Assembly: GCA_015654925.1 (NCBI GenBank)
Contig: JAATFX010000020.1
Span: 124,001 to 188,000, forward strand
Direction of reading: 5' to 3'
Length of the DNA: 64,000 bases
From: Enterobacterales bacterium
GTDB lineage: Bacteria; Pseudomonadota; Gammaproteobacteria; Enterobacterales; Enterobacteriaceae
The notes beneath the pieces are model-generated. The model was not told the DNA's origin, ran no database searches, and saw nothing but the letters and a program-made list of their open reading frames with translations. The translations under genes and the position numbers were made by a program. The first letter of the stretch is position 1, and every line of letters starts with the position of its first letter. Of this stretch, positions 27,986 to 38,689 are shown piece after piece.

Positions 27986-29379
27986 CGTAATTTGTCTCCC
28001 AATAAAAATTCCATAACCGAATCCATGCGGATATGGGGCAGCGGTTTATCCGCATCCATCTCCCGCGGACGGAAGTTTTCAAACTGAAACCCCTGTTGCT
28101 GCCAGAAGGCGGCGCCCGGCAACCGATCCGGCACGTCGCCGGGATAAAAAGTCAGCGGCTGATTATCCGCCAGCCGGTGGCCTTTGAGCGCGGGGATGCT
28201 CTTGCCCTGGTGCGCCACCATGCCGCTTTGGGTGGCCTGCACCGACGCCAGACCCGCGCAATCCATGGCGATGCCTTCAAAGGCGGCGTTCTGCCAGGCG
28301 TCCTGCACCAACTGCTGTAGCAGCGACACCAGATTGGCATGCTGATCGGTGGTCACATGATCGGCTTTGCTGGCGGCAAACATCAGCTTATCGATACAGG
28401 GCGAAAACAAACGCCGGTAGAGGCTGCGCTTGCCATAATGAAAGCTGCGCATCAGCTGGGTCAAGGCCAGGCGCATATCGTTGAAGGCGTGGGGTCCGCT
28501 ATTGAGCGGCTGCAGGCAATCCACCAGCACGATCTGGCGATCGAAGCCGCTGAAATGCTGCTGGTAAAAACCTTTGACCACGTACTGGCAGTAATAGCGA
28601 TAACGCTCGCGCAGCATGCCGATATTCGAGGTTTTAGCCGCCTGCGCCAGCCGGGCGTCCCCGTCGCGCTCCACTTCAGGCCAGGGGAAAAATTGCAGGG
28701 CCGGCGCGCCGGCCATTTCCCCGGGCAGGACAAAGCGCCCCGGCTGGATAAAATGCAGGCCGTGGCGTTTACAGCGCAATAAGTAATCGGTATAGGATTG
28801 GGCGATGTCCGCCAGGGCGCGTTCGTCGGCGGGAGCCAGCGGGTCCAGGGCGGCGCATTTGGCGCGCCAGGGCGCGGCCCACAATGCCCGTTCGCCCAGC
28901 AGCAATCCGTCCATTTGCCGCGACCAGGTCAGATAATCGAGTTCCAGCATCGGCAGGTCCAGCAGCCACTCCCCCGGATAATCGACGATTTCCAGATAAA
29001 GCGTGCCGGTATCCTTTATATGGCGCCAGAGGGCGTCCCGGGACCGGTAGCGCAGCGCGAGCCGCATCTCGCTGACGCCGCGGGTAGGAACCGGCCAGGC
29101 GGGCGGCGTGCCGTAAAGCGAAGCCATGCCCTCGTCATAGGCGAAGCGGGAGAGTCCGAGATGGCGCTGCGGCACCCGTTTGGCGCCTAATAGCCGCCCG
29201 TCGCGCACCGGGGAAAACATCGGCAGGCGCGCGCCGTTATTGACCATCAGTAATTGATTCACCATGGAGGTGATAAAAGCGGTTTTGCCGCTGCGGCTCA
29301 GGCCGGTTACCGCCAGCCGCAGGTGGCGATCCAGTCCACGGTTCATCAGCGCGCTGATATTATCTTGCAGATTTAGCAT
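27982..29379 (-). CDS. ycjX: YcjX, DUF463 P-loop NTPase-like protein
   Basis: This 465-residue protein has the same length as E. coli YcjX. A Walker A motif GLSRSGKT is at residues 26-33. Conserved blocks include [35 protein letters not shown] and [12 protein letters not shown]. The DYPGEW segment may serve as the G3-like element of a GTPase-type fold. No good ribosome site is seen before its ATG. It begins 59 bases after pspC, too small a gap for pspD, and may be read with the phage-shock genes. Stress-linked by context; its activity is not established. Confidence 0.94.
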   Translation of the reverse strand: MLNLQDNISALMNRGLDRHLRLAVTGLSRSGKTAFITSMVNQLLMVNNGARLPMFSPVRDGRLLGAKRVPQRHLGLSRFAYDEGMASLYGTPPAWPVPTRGVSEMRLALRYRSRDALWRHIKDTGTLYLEIVDYPGEWLLDLPMLELDYLTWSRQMDGLLLGERALWAAPWRAKCAALDPLAPADERALADIAQSYTDYLLRCKRHGLHFIQPGRFVLPGEMAGAPALQFFPWPEVERDGDARLAQAAKTSNIGMLRERYRYYCQYVVKGFYQQHFSGFDRQIVLVDCLQPLNSGPHAFNDMRLALTQLMRSFHYGKRSLYRRLFSPCIDKLMFAASKADHVTTDQHANLVSLLQQLVQDAWQNAAFEGIAMDCAGLASVQATQSGMVAHQGKSIPALKGHRLADNQPLTFYPGDVPDRLPGAAFWQQQGFQFENFRPREMDADKPLPHIRMDSVMEFLLGDKLR

Positions 29380-29438
29380 AGGCGGTTGATTCAGCTGTCC
29401 CTAAAGGTATCACGATAATACACCGGAAACCGGCGGAC

Positions 29439-29807
29439 CTATAGCTGGCGAAACCGGTTGCGCAGCCCAAAGGCCTCGGAAGTCACATAGCGCTCTACCT
29501 GACGCAGATGCTGCTCGCTGTCTTGCAATTGCAGTTCCACTAATTCCAATTGCTGCGCCGGCGGCATGCGGGTGCGGCCCGCCGCGCCTTCCCCGGCATA
29601 GTCCTGCGCCGGCGCCGGTTCAAGCCAATACGCCAGGATGGCATAAGCGATGATGGTCAGTAAAAACAGGCCGAAAAACATGGACAATACCACGATGATC
29701 CGCACCAGTTTTACCGGCACATCGAGATACCGGGCCACGCCGGCGCAAACGCCTTTGAACATGCCTTCCTCGGGGCGGAGATAAAGCGGCTGGTTAAATC
29801 TGGCCAT
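29439..29807 (-). CDS. pspC: Phage shock protein C
   Basis: An inner-membrane PspC-domain protein of 122 residues (E. coli 119). It has a short N-terminal amphipathic part with the RPEEGMFKGVCAGVARYLDVPVKLVRI signature, one long membrane helix (about 34-58) and a cytoplasmic or periplasmic tail with a coiled-coil tendency. With PspB it senses membrane stress and draws PspA off the activator PspF. GGAGG precedes the ATG, which lies one base after the pspB stop. Confidence 0.95.
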   Translation of the reverse strand: MARFNQPLYLRPEEGMFKGVCAGVARYLDVPVKLVRIIVVLSMFFGLFLLTIIAYAILAYWLEPAPAQDYAGEGAAGRTRMPPAQQLELVELQLQDSEQHLRQVERYVTSEAFGLRNRFRQL

Positions 29808-29808
29808 G

Positions 29809-30039
29809 TTATTGCCTCCAGTTCGGATGTTCGGTATCCAGAATATCTTCCAGGGCGCGGATGCGCGCGCGCATCCGATCCGCCTCTTCGCTAAGCTGCG
29901 CCAGGCGCCGCACATCCTGCGCCTTGAGCTGCGAACCCTGTTGGCGCTGGCTGTTATAATGCAACCACAGCCACACCGGTGCGACGAACAGAATGAAAAT
30001 GGTTAACGGAATGGCGAGCACAATAAACAGGGCTTCCAT
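29809..30039 (-). CDS. pspB: Phage shock protein B
   Basis: A 76-residue membrane protein: one N-terminal membrane helix (about 4-27, ending PVWLWLHYN), then a charged helix and leucine-zipper-like stretch (VRRLAQLSEEADRMRARIRALEDIL). PspB acts with PspC in signalling membrane stress. It is tightly packed with pspC and lies 100 bases after pspA. Confidence 0.95.
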   Translation of the reverse strand: MEALFIVLAIPLTIFILFVAPVWLWLHYNSQRQQGSQLKAQDVRRLAQLSEEADRMRARIRALEDILDTEHPNWRQ

Positions 30040-30139
30040 GATTGCTCCTTATCGTATTCTCTTTTTATGGAGACAGGCCGCGACCTGTCAGGCGCCGGCC
30101 TCCTCCGCTGCCGTCGTCGCCGGACGACGGATGGGCGCG

Positions 30140-30805
30140 TTATTCCGTTTTATTCATGCGGGCTTTGAGCGCCGCCAGTTGGGCGCTGATTTCATCATCC
30201 GCCTTTAATTCGGCGAACTGCTGGTCCAGGGATTTCTGTTTGCCGAAGCCAACGCTTTCGGCTTCCGCTTCCATATGATCGATGCGGCGTTCAAATTGCT
30301 CAAAACGCGCCATGGCTTCATCCAGCTTGCCGCTGTCCAACTGGCGGCGGACGTCCCGCGACGAGGCGGCGGCCTGGTGGCGCAGGGTCAGGGTTTGCTG
30401 GCGGGCGCGGGTCTCGGACAATTTGTTTTCCAGCTCGCCGATTTCGCGTTTCATACGTTCCAGCGTCTCTTCGATGACCGAGACGTCCTGGCGCAGCGTG
30501 GCGATAATCTTGGTCAGGCGCTGTTTTTCCATCAGCGCGGCGCGGGCCAGATCTTCTTTATCCTTGGCCAGCGCCAGCTCGGCTTTATCCTGCCAGTCGG
30601 CCTGTTGGGTTTCGGCCTGCTCGATGCGGCGCAGCAGCTGTTTCTTTTCGGACAGGGCCTGGGCCGAGGTGGTACGCACTTCAACCAGGGTGTCTTCCAT
30701 TTCCTGAATCATCAGGCGCACCAATTTTTCCGGATCTTCCGCTTTATCCAGCAACGCATTAATGTTGGCGTTCACAATATCGGTAAAACGAGAAAAGATA
30801 CCCAT
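30140..30805 (-). CDS. pspA: Phage shock protein A
   Basis: PspA is a 221-residue ESCRT-III-related coiled-coil protein (E. coli 222). It binds and inhibits PspF when the membrane is sound and coats the inner membrane during stress. The N-terminal amphipathic helix [19 protein letters not shown] is intact, and long heptad-patterned helices fill residues 26-190. The ATG at 30805 is chosen because MGIFSR is the family start; an earlier frame extension covers the promoter leader. A sigma-54 promoter lies upstream. Confidence 0.97.
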   Translation of the reverse strand: MGIFSRFTDIVNANINALLDKAEDPEKLVRLMIQEMEDTLVEVRTTSAQALSEKKQLLRRIEQAETQQADWQDKAELALAKDKEDLARAALMEKQRLTKIIATLRQDVSVIEETLERMKREIGELENKLSETRARQQTLTLRHQAAASSRDVRRQLDSGKLDEAMARFEQFERRIDHMEAEAESVGFGKQKSLDQQFAELKADDEISAQLAALKARMNKTE

Positions 30806-30867
30806 GATGTAGTCCTCTTTGGCAGTGGGGGCTGTAAGGCCGTTTAAACTTTCTGCCAAGAATAAGT

Positions 30868-30883
30868 ACAATTATCATGCCAA
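30868..30883 (-). promoter_or_regulatory. Sigma-54 promoter of pspABC
   Basis: On the minus strand TTGGCATGATAATTGT gives the -24 GG and a -12 TTGT with the right spacing. It closely resembles the E. coli pspA promoter. Its distance to the pspA start is about 63 bases. The AT-rich stretch between it and pspF should hold the PspF and IHF sites. Confidence 0.85.
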
Positions 30884-30988
30884 GATTGCTCTATTTTTAA
30901 TTTATTGATTTTAAATAACTTTTAAAATTGACTCTGGATTGGCTTCCCCTATAGTGATTATTAATACTAATAATTGGCGAAATTTACC

Positions 30989-32005
30989 ATGACCGAAAAC
31001 CACGATAACCTGCTGGGGCAGTCCAATAACTTCCTGGAAGTGCTCGAACAGGTTTCCCGGCTGGCGCGGCTGACCAAGCCGGTGTTGGTGATTGGCGAAC
31101 GCGGCACCGGCAAAGAGCTGATTGCCCGGCGGCTGCATTATCTCTCCCCGCGCTGGCAAAATCCGTTTATCTCCCTTAACTGCGCGGCGCTCAACGAAAA
31201 CCTGCTTGATTCGGAGCTGTTCGGCCACGAAGCCGGGGCGTTTACCGGCGCGCAAAAACGCCACCAGGGGCGGTTTGAGCGGGCCGACGGCGGCACGCTG
31301 TTTTTGGATGAGCTGGCCACCGCGCCCATGATGGTGCAGGAAAAATTATTGCGGGTGATCGAATATGGCGAGCTGGAGCGCGTCGGCGGCAGCCAGCCGC
31401 TCCAGGTGGATGTGCGGCTGGTCTGCGCCACCAACGCCGACCTGCCCCGCTTGGCCAAAGCCGGCCAATTCCGCGCCGACCTGCTGGATCGGCTGGCGTT
31501 CGATGTGGTCGCCCTGCCGCCGCTGCGCCAGCGGCAGCCGGATATCATGGTGATGGCCGAGCATTTCGCCATCCAGATGTGTCGCGAAATCAATCTGCCG
31601 CTGTTTCCCGGCTTTACCCCCAGGGCGCGCCAGACTCTGCTGGGCTATGCGTGGCCGGGCAATATCCGCGAGTTGAAGAACGTGGTGGAGCGCTCCATTT
31701 ACCGCCATGGCAGCAGCGAATGGCCGCTGGACGAGATTTTACTCGATCCGTTTGCGGCGGTAACGCTGGCCGCGGAGATTCCCGCCGGCACGGCGGCGGA
31801 CACCCGGACGGCATTACCGCTGGATCTGAAGCAATGGCTGGAACAGGAGGAACGGCAATGGGTAGAGCGCGCCCTCGCGCAGGCGCATTACAACCAGCGC
31901 CAGGCGGCGGAACTGTTGTCGCTGACGTATCACCAACTGCGCGGCGTGATGAAAAAACATGCCATTAAAATCGGCGCCGCCGACGCCGGCGCGGACCTGG
32001 AATAA
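30989..32005 (+). CDS. pspF: PspF, sigma-54 enhancer-binding activator
   Basis: The activator of the psp operon, 338 residues from ATG 30989; a TTG five codons earlier has no better ribosome site. It has an AAA+ domain without a regulatory N-terminal domain. Walker A GERGTGKE is at 36-43, the sigma-54 contact loop GAFTGA at 83-88, Walker B LFLDELA, and a C-terminal Fis-type helix-turn-helix (NQRQAAELLSLTYHQLRGVMKK). PspA inhibits it directly. It is divergent from pspABC. The ten residues after the helix-turn-helix (IGAADAGADL) exceed the E. coli form. Confidence 0.96.
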   Translation: MTENHDNLLGQSNNFLEVLEQVSRLARLTKPVLVIGERGTGKELIARRLHYLSPRWQNPFISLNCAALNENLLDSELFGHEAGAFTGAQKRHQGRFERADGGTLFLDELATAPMMVQEKLLRVIEYGELERVGGSQPLQVDVRLVCATNADLPRLAKAGQFRADLLDRLAFDVVALPPLRQRQPDIMVMAEHFAIQMCREINLPLFPGFTPRARQTLLGYAWPGNIRELKNVVERSIYRHGSSEWPLDEILLDPFAAVTLAAEIPAGTAADTRTALPLDLKQWLEQEERQWVERALAQAHYNQRQAAELLSLTYHQLRGVMKKHAIKIGAADAGADLE

Positions 32006-32047
32006 CCCGCGACGGCGCAAATGCGGACTTCGCCGGATTACGGGCAA

Positions 32048-32143
32048 AAAAAAGCCAGCACCCAAGCTGGCTAAAATAATACTGGAAGCAATGTGAGCAA
32101 TGTCGTGCCTGGAACGCCGGACAAGAGGCCCGGCGGTCATCGG
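32048..32143 (-). ncRNA. ryhB: RyhB, iron-responsive small RNA
   Basis: On the minus strand the 21-nt conserved RyhB core is present at 32104-32084 (CACGACATTGCTCACATTGC with flanking bases). It is followed by the CAGTATTA linker and a terminator in which AGCCAGC pairs with GCTGGCT, then eight T. The estimated length is about 96 nt. A -35 TTTACA and -10 TATCAT, 18 bases apart, place the 5' end near 32143. RyhB with Hfq represses non-essential iron-protein mRNAs when iron is scarce. The 5' third differs from E. coli, as common among RyhB homologues. In E. coli ryhB lies elsewhere, near yhhX. Confidence 0.93.
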
Positions 32144-32152
32144 CAAAGCAAT

Positions 32153-32171
32153 GATAATGGTTATCACTATC
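32153..32171 (-). promoter_or_regulatory. Fur box of ryhB
   Basis: GATAGTGATAACCATTATC matches 17 of 19 positions of the Fur consensus and overlaps the -10 box and spacer of the ryhB promoter, the expected place for iron-dependent repression. Confidence 0.9.
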
Positions 32172-32190
32172 GCCTGTAAAGCCTTTTGTT

Positions 32191-32209
32191 GATAATTATT
32201 CTCATTACC
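32191..32209 (+). promoter_or_regulatory. Second Fur-box-like site
   Basis: GATAATTATTCTCATTACC matches 15 of 19 Fur consensus positions. It lies about 20 bases beyond the first box, upstream of both ryhB and sapA. Confidence 0.55.
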
Positions 32210-32344
32210 ATACGGTTATTGGGGTTCTTTTCATCGGTTACGCGCGTTTTCAGGGCCTATGGCAGGTTTATTCGCGCCGCGAATTGGGTGTCAAGGCAGA
32301 GTAAGGTAAACTGGAACGATCGACCGGCAGGATTTAAGTGGTGT

Positions 32345-34012
32345 ATGGCAATTAAACGTATTATAGGGTTGGCGCTGTCTTTGGGCCTCGTTACGGCATT
32401 ACCCAGTGCGCACACGGCTGCCGCCGCTATGCCCGCTCCCTTGCCCGCCCCCCTGCGGAATATCAACCAAAGCGGCTTTGTTTACTGCGTCAACGGATTG
32501 CTCAATACCTTCAACCCCCAGATGGCCAGCAGCGGATTAACGGTGGATACGCTGTCCGCCCAGCTGTACGACCGACTGCTGGCGGTGGACCCTTATACCT
32601 ATCGGCTGATCCCCGAACTGGCGCAAAGTTGGGAAGTGCTGGATAACGGCGCTACCTACCGCTTTCATTTACGTAAAAACGTCGCGTTCCAGCACACCGC
32701 CTGGTTTACCCCTACCCGCGCGCTTAACGCCGATGACGTGGTGTTCAGCTTTGCGCGCATGTTTGATAAACATCATCCCTACCATGAGGTGAACGGCGGC
32801 GATTACCCCTATTTCGACAGCCTGCAATTCCCCAACTCGGTGCAAAGCGTCCGTAAGCTGGACAGCGATACGGTGGAGTTTCGCCTTAACGGCCCGGATG
32901 CGTCTTTCCTGTGGCATATCGCCACCCATTATGCGCCGGTGTTGTCGGCGGAATATGCCGAACAGCTCAGCGCCGCGGATCGCCAGGAACAAATCGACCG
33001 CCAGCCGGTGGGCACCGGCCCGTTTATGCTTAATGAATATCGGGCCGGCCAGTTTATCCGGCTGATTCGCCATGATAATTACTGGAAAGGCCTGCCGCGC
33101 ATGGAGCAGGTGGTTATCGATCTCGGCGCCGGTGGCATCGGCCGGCTGTCCAAGCTGCTGACCGGCGAATGCGACGTACTGGCCTATCCGGCCGCCAGCC
33201 AGCTCACCATCCTGCGCGACGATCCCCGCCTGCGGCTCACTCTGCGTCCCGGCATGAATATCGCCTATCTGGCGTTCAATACCGCCAAGCCGCCGTTAAA
33301 CGATGCGCAGGTCCGCCACGCCATCGCATTATCGATCAATAACCAGCGGCTGATGCAATCCATCTACTACGGCACCGCCGAAACGGCGGCATCCATTTTG
33401 CCGCGGGCGTCCTGGGCCTATGATAACGACGCCAAAGTCACCGAATACAACCCCGCCAAAGCGCGTGAGATCCTGCATTCCCTGGGCAAGGATCGCCTGG
33501 AGCTGACTTTATGGGTGCCCACCGCGTCCCAGTCCTATAATCCCAGTCCGCTGAAAACCGCCGAGCTGATCCAGGCCGATTTGGCGCTGGTGGGCATTAC
33601 GCTTACCATCGTGCCGGTGGAAGGCCGGTTCCAGGAGGCGCGGCTAATGGCGATGAACCATGACCTGACCTTGGCGGGCTGGTCGACCGACAGTAACGAC
33701 CCGGACAGTTTCTTCCGCCCATTGCTCAGCTGCGCCGCCATCCGCTCGCAAACCAATTATGCGCATTGGTGCCAGCCCCAGTTCGATGATTTACTCCATG
33801 CGGCGCTATTGTCGCAACAGCTGTCCGGCCGGATGGATACCTATCGCAACGTACAACAAATGCTGGAACAACAACTGCCGATTTTACCGCTGGCGTCGTC
33901 CCTGCGCTTGCAGGCATACCGTTACGACATTAAAGGTTTAGTGCTCAGCCCCTTTGGCAATGCCTCGTTCGCCGGGGTATACCGCGAAGATAATCAGGAC
34001 GAAAAACCATGA
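32345..34012 (+). CDS. sapA: SapA, periplasmic binding protein of the Sap transporter
   Basis: A family-5 solute-binding protein of 555 residues with a cleavable signal peptide (about residues 1-26, AHTAAAA). It is close to E. coli SapA throughout, for example [15 protein letters not shown]-like and WVPT blocks and the C-terminal [21 protein letters not shown]. In Salmonella and Haemophilus the Sap system is tied to antimicrobial peptide resistance; in E. coli the membrane parts have been linked to putrescine export and K+ uptake. The start at 32345 is preferred because the longer frame runs through the Fur-box region. It overlaps sapB by four bases. Confidence 0.95.
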   Translation: MAIKRIIGLALSLGLVTALPSAHTAAAAMPAPLPAPLRNINQSGFVYCVNGLLNTFNPQMASSGLTVDTLSAQLYDRLLAVDPYTYRLIPELAQSWEVLDNGATYRFHLRKNVAFQHTAWFTPTRALNADDVVFSFARMFDKHHPYHEVNGGDYPYFDSLQFPNSVQSVRKLDSDTVEFRLNGPDASFLWHIATHYAPVLSAEYAEQLSAADRQEQIDRQPVGTGPFMLNEYRAGQFIRLIRHDNYWKGLPRMEQVVIDLGAGGIGRLSKLLTGECDVLAYPAASQLTILRDDPRLRLTLRPGMNIAYLAFNTAKPPLNDAQVRHAIALSINNQRLMQSIYYGTAETAASILPRASWAYDNDAKVTEYNPAKAREILHSLGKDRLELTLWVPTASQSYNPSPLKTAELIQADLALVGITLTIVPVEGRFQEARLMAMNHDLTLAGWSTDSNDPDSFFRPLLSCAAIRSQTNYAHWCQPQFDDLLHAALLSQQLSGRMDTYRNVQQMLEQQLPILPLASSLRLQAYRYDIKGLVLSPFGNASFAGVYREDNQDEKP

Positions 34013-34974
34013 TTATATTTACCCTGCGCCGATTAGTCCTACTGCTGATTACGCTGTTCTTCCTGACGCTGGTAGGGTTCAGCCTGAGCTATTTCACCCC
34101 CAACGCGCCGCTGGGCGGCGCGGCTATCACCGATGCCTATTTATACTATTTCAACAGCCTGCTGCACTGGAATTTCGGCGTGTCGAGCATCAACGGCCAG
34201 TCCATCGGCGAGCAGTTGGGCGACGTATTTCCCGCCACCCTGGAGCTGTGTATCCTGGCGTTTATCCTGGCGCTGGCCATCGGTATCCCGCTGGGGATTA
34301 TCGCCGGGGTTACGCGCAACAAGTGGCCGGATATCAGTATCAGCGTGTTCGCCCTGATGGGGCTGTCGATGCCGGTATTCTGGCTGGCCCTGCTGCTGAC
34401 GCTGTTTTTCGCGCTGCACCTGGGCTGGCTGCCGGTGTCCGGCCGCTACGACCTGCTGTACCAGGTCAAGCCCATCACCGGCTTTACCCTGCTTGACGCC
34501 TGGCTGTCCGACTCGCCTTATCGACACCAGATTATGACCAGCGCCCTGCGCCATATGGTGCTGCCTATTACCGCCCTGGCGGTGGCGCCCACCACCGAGG
34601 TGATCCGGCTGATGCGGATCAGCGCCGCCGATGTGTTCGGCAGCAATTATGTCAAGGCCGCGGCGACGCGCGGACTTACGGTGGGCACTATTATCCGCCG
34701 TCACGTATTGCATAATGCCTTGCCGCCGATTATACCCAAATTGGGGCTGCAATTTTCCACCATGCTGACGCTGGCGATGATTACCGAAGTGGTGTTCAGC
34801 TGGCCGGGGCTGGGGCGCTGGCTGGTCAACGCCATCCGCCAGCAGGATTACGCCGCCATTTCGGCCGGAGTCATGGTGGTCGGCGCGCTGGTGATCGCCA
34901 TCAACGTGCTGGCGGATGTGATAGGCGCGTTGGCCAACCCGCTGCGCCATAAGGAATGGTATGCTCTCAGATAA
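34009..34974 (+). CDS. sapB: SapB, inner-membrane permease
   Basis: A 321-residue permease of the dipeptide-transporter type with about six membrane helices. The ABC permease EAA-like loop is seen as [27 protein letters not shown]. It pairs with SapC to form the channel. It starts in the ATGA overlap with sapA and ends 14 bases inside sapC. Confidence 0.95.
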   Translation: MIIFTLRRLVLLLITLFFLTLVGFSLSYFTPNAPLGGAAITDAYLYYFNSLLHWNFGVSSINGQSIGEQLGDVFPATLELCILAFILALAIGIPLGIIAGVTRNKWPDISISVFALMGLSMPVFWLALLLTLFFALHLGWLPVSGRYDLLYQVKPITGFTLLDAWLSDSPYRHQIMTSALRHMVLPITALAVAPTTEVIRLMRISAADVFGSNYVKAAATRGLTVGTIIRRHVLHNALPPIIPKLGLQFSTMLTLAMITEVVFSWPGLGRWLVNAIRQQDYAAISAGVMVVGALVIAINVLADVIGALANPLRHKEWYALR

Positions 34975-35851
34975 TATTTACCGTGAAAAACGCATGCCCA
35001 GTCCGCTGCGTTATATTTGGCGCATTTTCTATCATGACGCCATGTCGATGATTGGCTTTTACGGTTTTATCATACTGGTGCTGCTGTGCCTGTTGGGTAC
35101 CTGGGTGGCGCCGTACGCGCTCGATCAACAATTTCTGGGCTACCAGTTGTTGCCCCCGTCCTGGTCGCGCTACGGCGATGTGTCGTTTTTCCTGGGCACC
35201 GACGACTTGGGCCGCGATGTGTTGAGCCGCTTGCTGACCGGCACCGCGCCCACCTTCGGGTCGGCGCTGGTGGTGACCATCGCCGCCTCGGTGTTCGGCG
35301 TGACCCTCGGCGTGCTGGCGGGTATTACCCGCGGCCTGCGCTCGGCGGCGCTGAACCATGTGCTCGACACCCTGCTGTCCATTCCGTCCCTGCTGCTGGC
35401 CATCGTGGTAGTGGCGTTTCTCGGACCGAAGCTGGAGCATGCGATGCTGGCGGTGTGGCTGGCCTTGTTGCCGCGCATCGTGCGCACGGTCTACGGCGCG
35501 GTGCATGACGAGTTGGATAAGGAGTACGTGCTGGCGGTGCGCATCGACGGCGCGTCGATGCTGCATATCCTGCGTTATGCGGTGTTGCCCAATATCGCCA
35601 GCGTCCTGGTTTCCGAATTCACCCGTTCGCTGTCGATGGCCATCCTGGATATCGCCGCGCTGGGATTTCTTGATTTGGGCGCCCAGCTCCCCTCGCCGGA
35701 ATGGGGCGCGATGATGGGCGATACCCTTGAATTGGTCTACGTCGCTCCCTGGACGGTGATGCTGCCGGGCGGCGCCATCATGGTTAGCGTGTTAATCGTG
35801 AATGTACTGGGCGACGGCATCCGCCGCGCCCTGATTGCAGGAGTCGAATAA
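34961..35851 (+). CDS. sapC: SapC, inner-membrane permease
   Basis: A 296-residue permease partner of SapB. Typical blocks include the [18 protein letters not shown] segment near residue 75, common in dipeptide-type permeases, and the EAA-like region [23 protein letters not shown]. About six hydrophobic helices. The last base of its stop codon is the first base of the sapD ATG, so translation is coupled. Confidence 0.95.
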   Translation: MLSDNIYREKRMPSPLRYIWRIFYHDAMSMIGFYGFIILVLLCLLGTWVAPYALDQQFLGYQLLPPSWSRYGDVSFFLGTDDLGRDVLSRLLTGTAPTFGSALVVTIAASVFGVTLGVLAGITRGLRSAALNHVLDTLLSIPSLLLAIVVVAFLGPKLEHAMLAVWLALLPRIVRTVYGAVHDELDKEYVLAVRIDGASMLHILRYAVLPNIASVLVSEFTRSLSMAILDIAALGFLDLGAQLPSPEWGAMMGDTLELVYVAPWTVMLPGGAIMVSVLIVNVLGDGIRRALIAGVE

Positions 35852-36843
35852 TGCCGTTACTGGATATCCGTAATTTAACCATTGAATTCATGACCGCCGA
35901 AGGGCCGGTCAAAGCCGTCGACCGGGTCAGTTTTACCCTGACGGAAGGCGAGGTACGCGGCCTGGTGGGGGAATCCGGCTCCGGCAAAAGCCTGATCGCC
36001 AAAGCCATCTGCGGCGTCACCAAGGATAACTGGCGCGTAACGGCGGACCGTTTCCGCTTTGACGATATCGACCTGCTGCAACTGACGCCTCGCCAGCGGC
36101 GCCGGCTGGTGGGCCACAATGTCTCGATGATCTTCCAGGAGCCGCAATCCTGCCTCGATCCGTCGGAAACCATCGGCCGCCAGTTGATCCAGGCCGTTCC
36201 GGGCTGGACCTATAAAGGCAAATGGTGGCAGCGGTTCGGCTGGCGCCGGCGCCGTACCATCGAACTGCTGCACCGGGTCGGCATTAAAGATCATAAAAAC
36301 ATCATGGGCAGTTATCCTTATGAACTGACCGAAGGCGAATGCCAGAAAGTGATGATCGCCATTGCGCTGGCCAACCAGCCCCGGCTGCTGATCGCCGACG
36401 AACCGACCAACGCCATGGAACCCACCACCCAGGCGCAAATTTTCCGTTTGCTGGCCGGACTTAACCAGAACAACAACACCACCATTTTGCTGATAAGCCA
36501 CGATATTCAAATGATGAGCAAATGGGCCGACCGGATTAACGTGCTGTATTGCGGCCAGACGGTGGAGAGCGCCACTTGCGAAGAGCTGATCGCCACGCCC
36601 CATCATCCCTATACCCAGGCCTTGATCCGCGCCATCCCCGACTTTGGCCGCTCCATGCCGCCGAAAAGCCGCCTCAATACCCTGCCCGGCGGCATCCCGT
36701 CCCTGGAGCATTTGCCCATAGGCTGCCGCCTGGGGCCGCGCTGCCCCTATGCGCAGAAAACCTGCATCCAGATGCCGCCCCTTGAGCCGGTGAAAAACCA
36801 TTGGTTCGCCTGCCATTTCCCGCTCAATATGGAAGGGCAATAA
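35851..36843 (+). CDS. sapD: SapD, ABC transporter ATPase
   Basis: A 330-residue ATPase of the oligopeptide type. Walker A GESGSGKS is at 40-47 and Walker B is LLIADEPT. The signature motif reads LTEGE instead of LSGGQ, as in E. coli SapD. A C-terminal Cys cluster (RCPYAQKTC) matches the oligopeptide/dipeptide ATPase tail. In E. coli SapD also supports Trk potassium uptake. sapF follows after two bases. Confidence 0.95.
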   Translation: MPLLDIRNLTIEFMTAEGPVKAVDRVSFTLTEGEVRGLVGESGSGKSLIAKAICGVTKDNWRVTADRFRFDDIDLLQLTPRQRRRLVGHNVSMIFQEPQSCLDPSETIGRQLIQAVPGWTYKGKWWQRFGWRRRRTIELLHRVGIKDHKNIMGSYPYELTEGECQKVMIAIALANQPRLLIADEPTNAMEPTTQAQIFRLLAGLNQNNNTTILLISHDIQMMSKWADRINVLYCGQTVESATCEELIATPHHPYTQALIRAIPDFGRSMPPKSRLNTLPGGIPSLEHLPIGCRLGPRCPYAQKTCIQMPPLEPVKNHWFACHFPLNMEGQ

Positions 36844-36845
36844 GC

Positions 36846-37658
36846 ATGGAAACTTTACTGGAAGCGCGCAACCTGACCAAAACCTTCCGCTACCGTACCG
36901 GGCTGTTCACCAAACATCAGGTGGAGGCGGTCAAGCCCATCAGTTTCATTCTGCGCGAAGGGCAAACCCTGGCGATTATAGGGGAAAACGGTTCGGGCAA
37001 ATCGACGCTGGCCAAAATGCTGGCCGGCACGCTGGAGCCCACCGGCGGCGAGTTACTGATTGACGATCATCTCCTGACCTTCGGCGACTATCGCTATCGC
37101 AGCCAGCGTATCCGCATGATTTTCCAGGATGCCAGCAATGCCCTTAATCCCCGCCAGCGCATAGGGCAGCTACTTGAGGTGCCGCTGCGGCTCAATACCG
37201 ATATGGCTGCGCCGGAGCGCGAGCGCGTCATAGATAAAACCCTGCGCCAGGTGGGCCTGCGCCCCGATCACGCTTTTTATTATCCGCACATGCTGGCGCC
37301 GGGACAAAAACAGCGCGTCGGCCTGGCGCGGGCGCTGATCCTGCAACCCAAGGTGATCGTGGCGGACGAGGCGCTGGCGGCGCTGGATATGTCCATGCGC
37401 TCGCAAATCATCAACCTGATGCTGGAGCTTCAGGCCAAACACGGCATTGCGTATATTTACGTGACCCAGCACCTGGGCATGATGAAACATATCAGCGATC
37501 AAATCATGGTAATGCAAAACGGCGAAGTGGTGGAGCGCGGCAACACCGCCGACGTGCTGGCCGCCCCGCTCCATGACCTGACCAAGCGGCTGATTACCAG
37601 CCACTTCGGCGAAGCGCTTACCGCCGATGCCTGGCGCAGCGACGGAGTCATAACTTAA
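36846..37658 (+). CDS. sapF: SapF, ABC transporter ATPase
   Basis: A 270-residue ATPase (E. coli 268). Walker A GENGSGKS is at 46-53, the signature region reads LAPGQKQR, and Walker B is VIVADEAL. The last gene of sapABCDF; ATG 36846 is chosen two bases after sapD. In E. coli the operon is followed by ymjA/fabI, but here a LysR regulator comes next on the other strand. Confidence 0.95.
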   Translation: METLLEARNLTKTFRYRTGLFTKHQVEAVKPISFILREGQTLAIIGENGSGKSTLAKMLAGTLEPTGGELLIDDHLLTFGDYRYRSQRIRMIFQDASNALNPRQRIGQLLEVPLRLNTDMAAPERERVIDKTLRQVGLRPDHAFYYPHMLAPGQKQRVGLARALILQPKVIVADEALAALDMSMRSQIINLMLELQAKHGIAYIYVTQHLGMMKHISDQIMVMQNGEVVERGNTADVLAAPLHDLTKRLITSHFGEALTADAWRSDGVIT

Positions 37659-37687
37659 CTTTCCGCCAGGGCCGGCAGATCCGGCCC

Positions 37688-38599
37688 CTAACGCTGCGCC
37701 AGCCAGCCGCGGGCAAAATCAAACAGCGCGGCGGCCAGCGGCGTGGCCCGGCCGGCTTCGGCGATGGCTATCGCGCCCTGGCGCTTCATGGCGGGCAAGG
37801 CGATGGCCCGCGCACGCAGCTCCGGGGTCATGCCCGGCAGCAAATGCCCGCGCGGCATGATGCCGCAGCCCAGCCCGACATATATCCCCTGCAACAGTTG
37901 AAAAATCGACGCGCTTTCCAGCTGAATATGCGGATGCAACCCGGCGGCGCGAAAGTGCTCGTCCAGGTAGCGCCGGAAATAGCGGCTGGGTTCGGCCAGA
38001 CACAGCGGCATTGCCGCCACGTCGCCCAGCGCCAGGGGGGCATTCCCCTCGCCCGGTGCAACCCACTGCGGGAAATGGCGCGGATGAAAGACCAGGTCTA
38101 TCCCCCGATCGGGTAAACACGCCACCTGATAATGCAGTTCTTGCAGCAGGCCCAGCTCGAAAAAACCGATGGCGATATCGACGCTGTGATTGGTGAGGGC
38201 TTCCAGCAGGGCATCGGCGCTGAGCACCGTCACCTGGTATTCGAGCGTGGGATAATGCTGCCGGGCGTCATATAACAGCTGCGCCAGGGGAATGCCGCAC
38301 TGGGGGACGATGCCGATGCGCAGCGTCCCGACCAGGCCATGTTTTAGGGACTCCACCTCCAGCTTGAGCCCCTGGTACACCGATACAATCTCCCGCGCCC
38401 AGGTCAGCACGCGCTCCCCTTCGGCGGTAAACCCCTTGAAGCTGTTGCCGCGATGGATCAGATCCACCCCCAGCTCCCGCTCCAGGTTTTTCAGGCGGGC
38501 GGACAGCGTGGGCTGGCTGACGAAGCTGGCCTCGGCGGCGCGGCCGAAATGGCGCTCGCGTTCGAGATTGCATAAATAAATAAGCTGCTTGATATCCAT
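37688..38599 (-). CDS. LysR-type transcriptional regulator
   Basis: A 303-residue LTTR. The N-terminal winged helix-turn-helix (residues 1-60, GRAAEASFVSQPTLSARLKNLE) is followed by the periplasmic-binding-like effector domain. The start at 38599 gives MDIKQLIYLCNLERERHFG; a longer frame to 38653 is less likely. LysR genes of this kind often accompany YdeP-like oxidoreductases, so the nearby gene at 40563 is the probable target; the PTS gene lies between. The effector is unknown. Confidence 0.88.
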   Translation of the reverse strand: MDIKQLIYLCNLERERHFGRAAEASFVSQPTLSARLKNLERELGVDLIHRGNSFKGFTAEGERVLTWAREIVSVYQGLKLEVESLKHGLVGTLRIGIVPQCGIPLAQLLYDARQHYPTLEYQVTVLSADALLEALTNHSVDIAIGFFELGLLQELHYQVACLPDRGIDLVFHPRHFPQWVAPGEGNAPLALGDVAAMPLCLAEPSRYFRRYLDEHFRAAGLHPHIQLESASIFQLLQGIYVGLGCGIMPRGHLLPGMTPELRARAIALPAMKRQGAIAIAEAGRATPLAAALFDFARGWLAQR

Positions 38600-38689
38600 A
38601 GTACGTTCTGGGGCTAGGTCCGGCTCAGGGCGATGAAGGCAGTATATCATCATCGCGCCCGGCGATGATCGGCGCCCGCGGCCCCGGGG

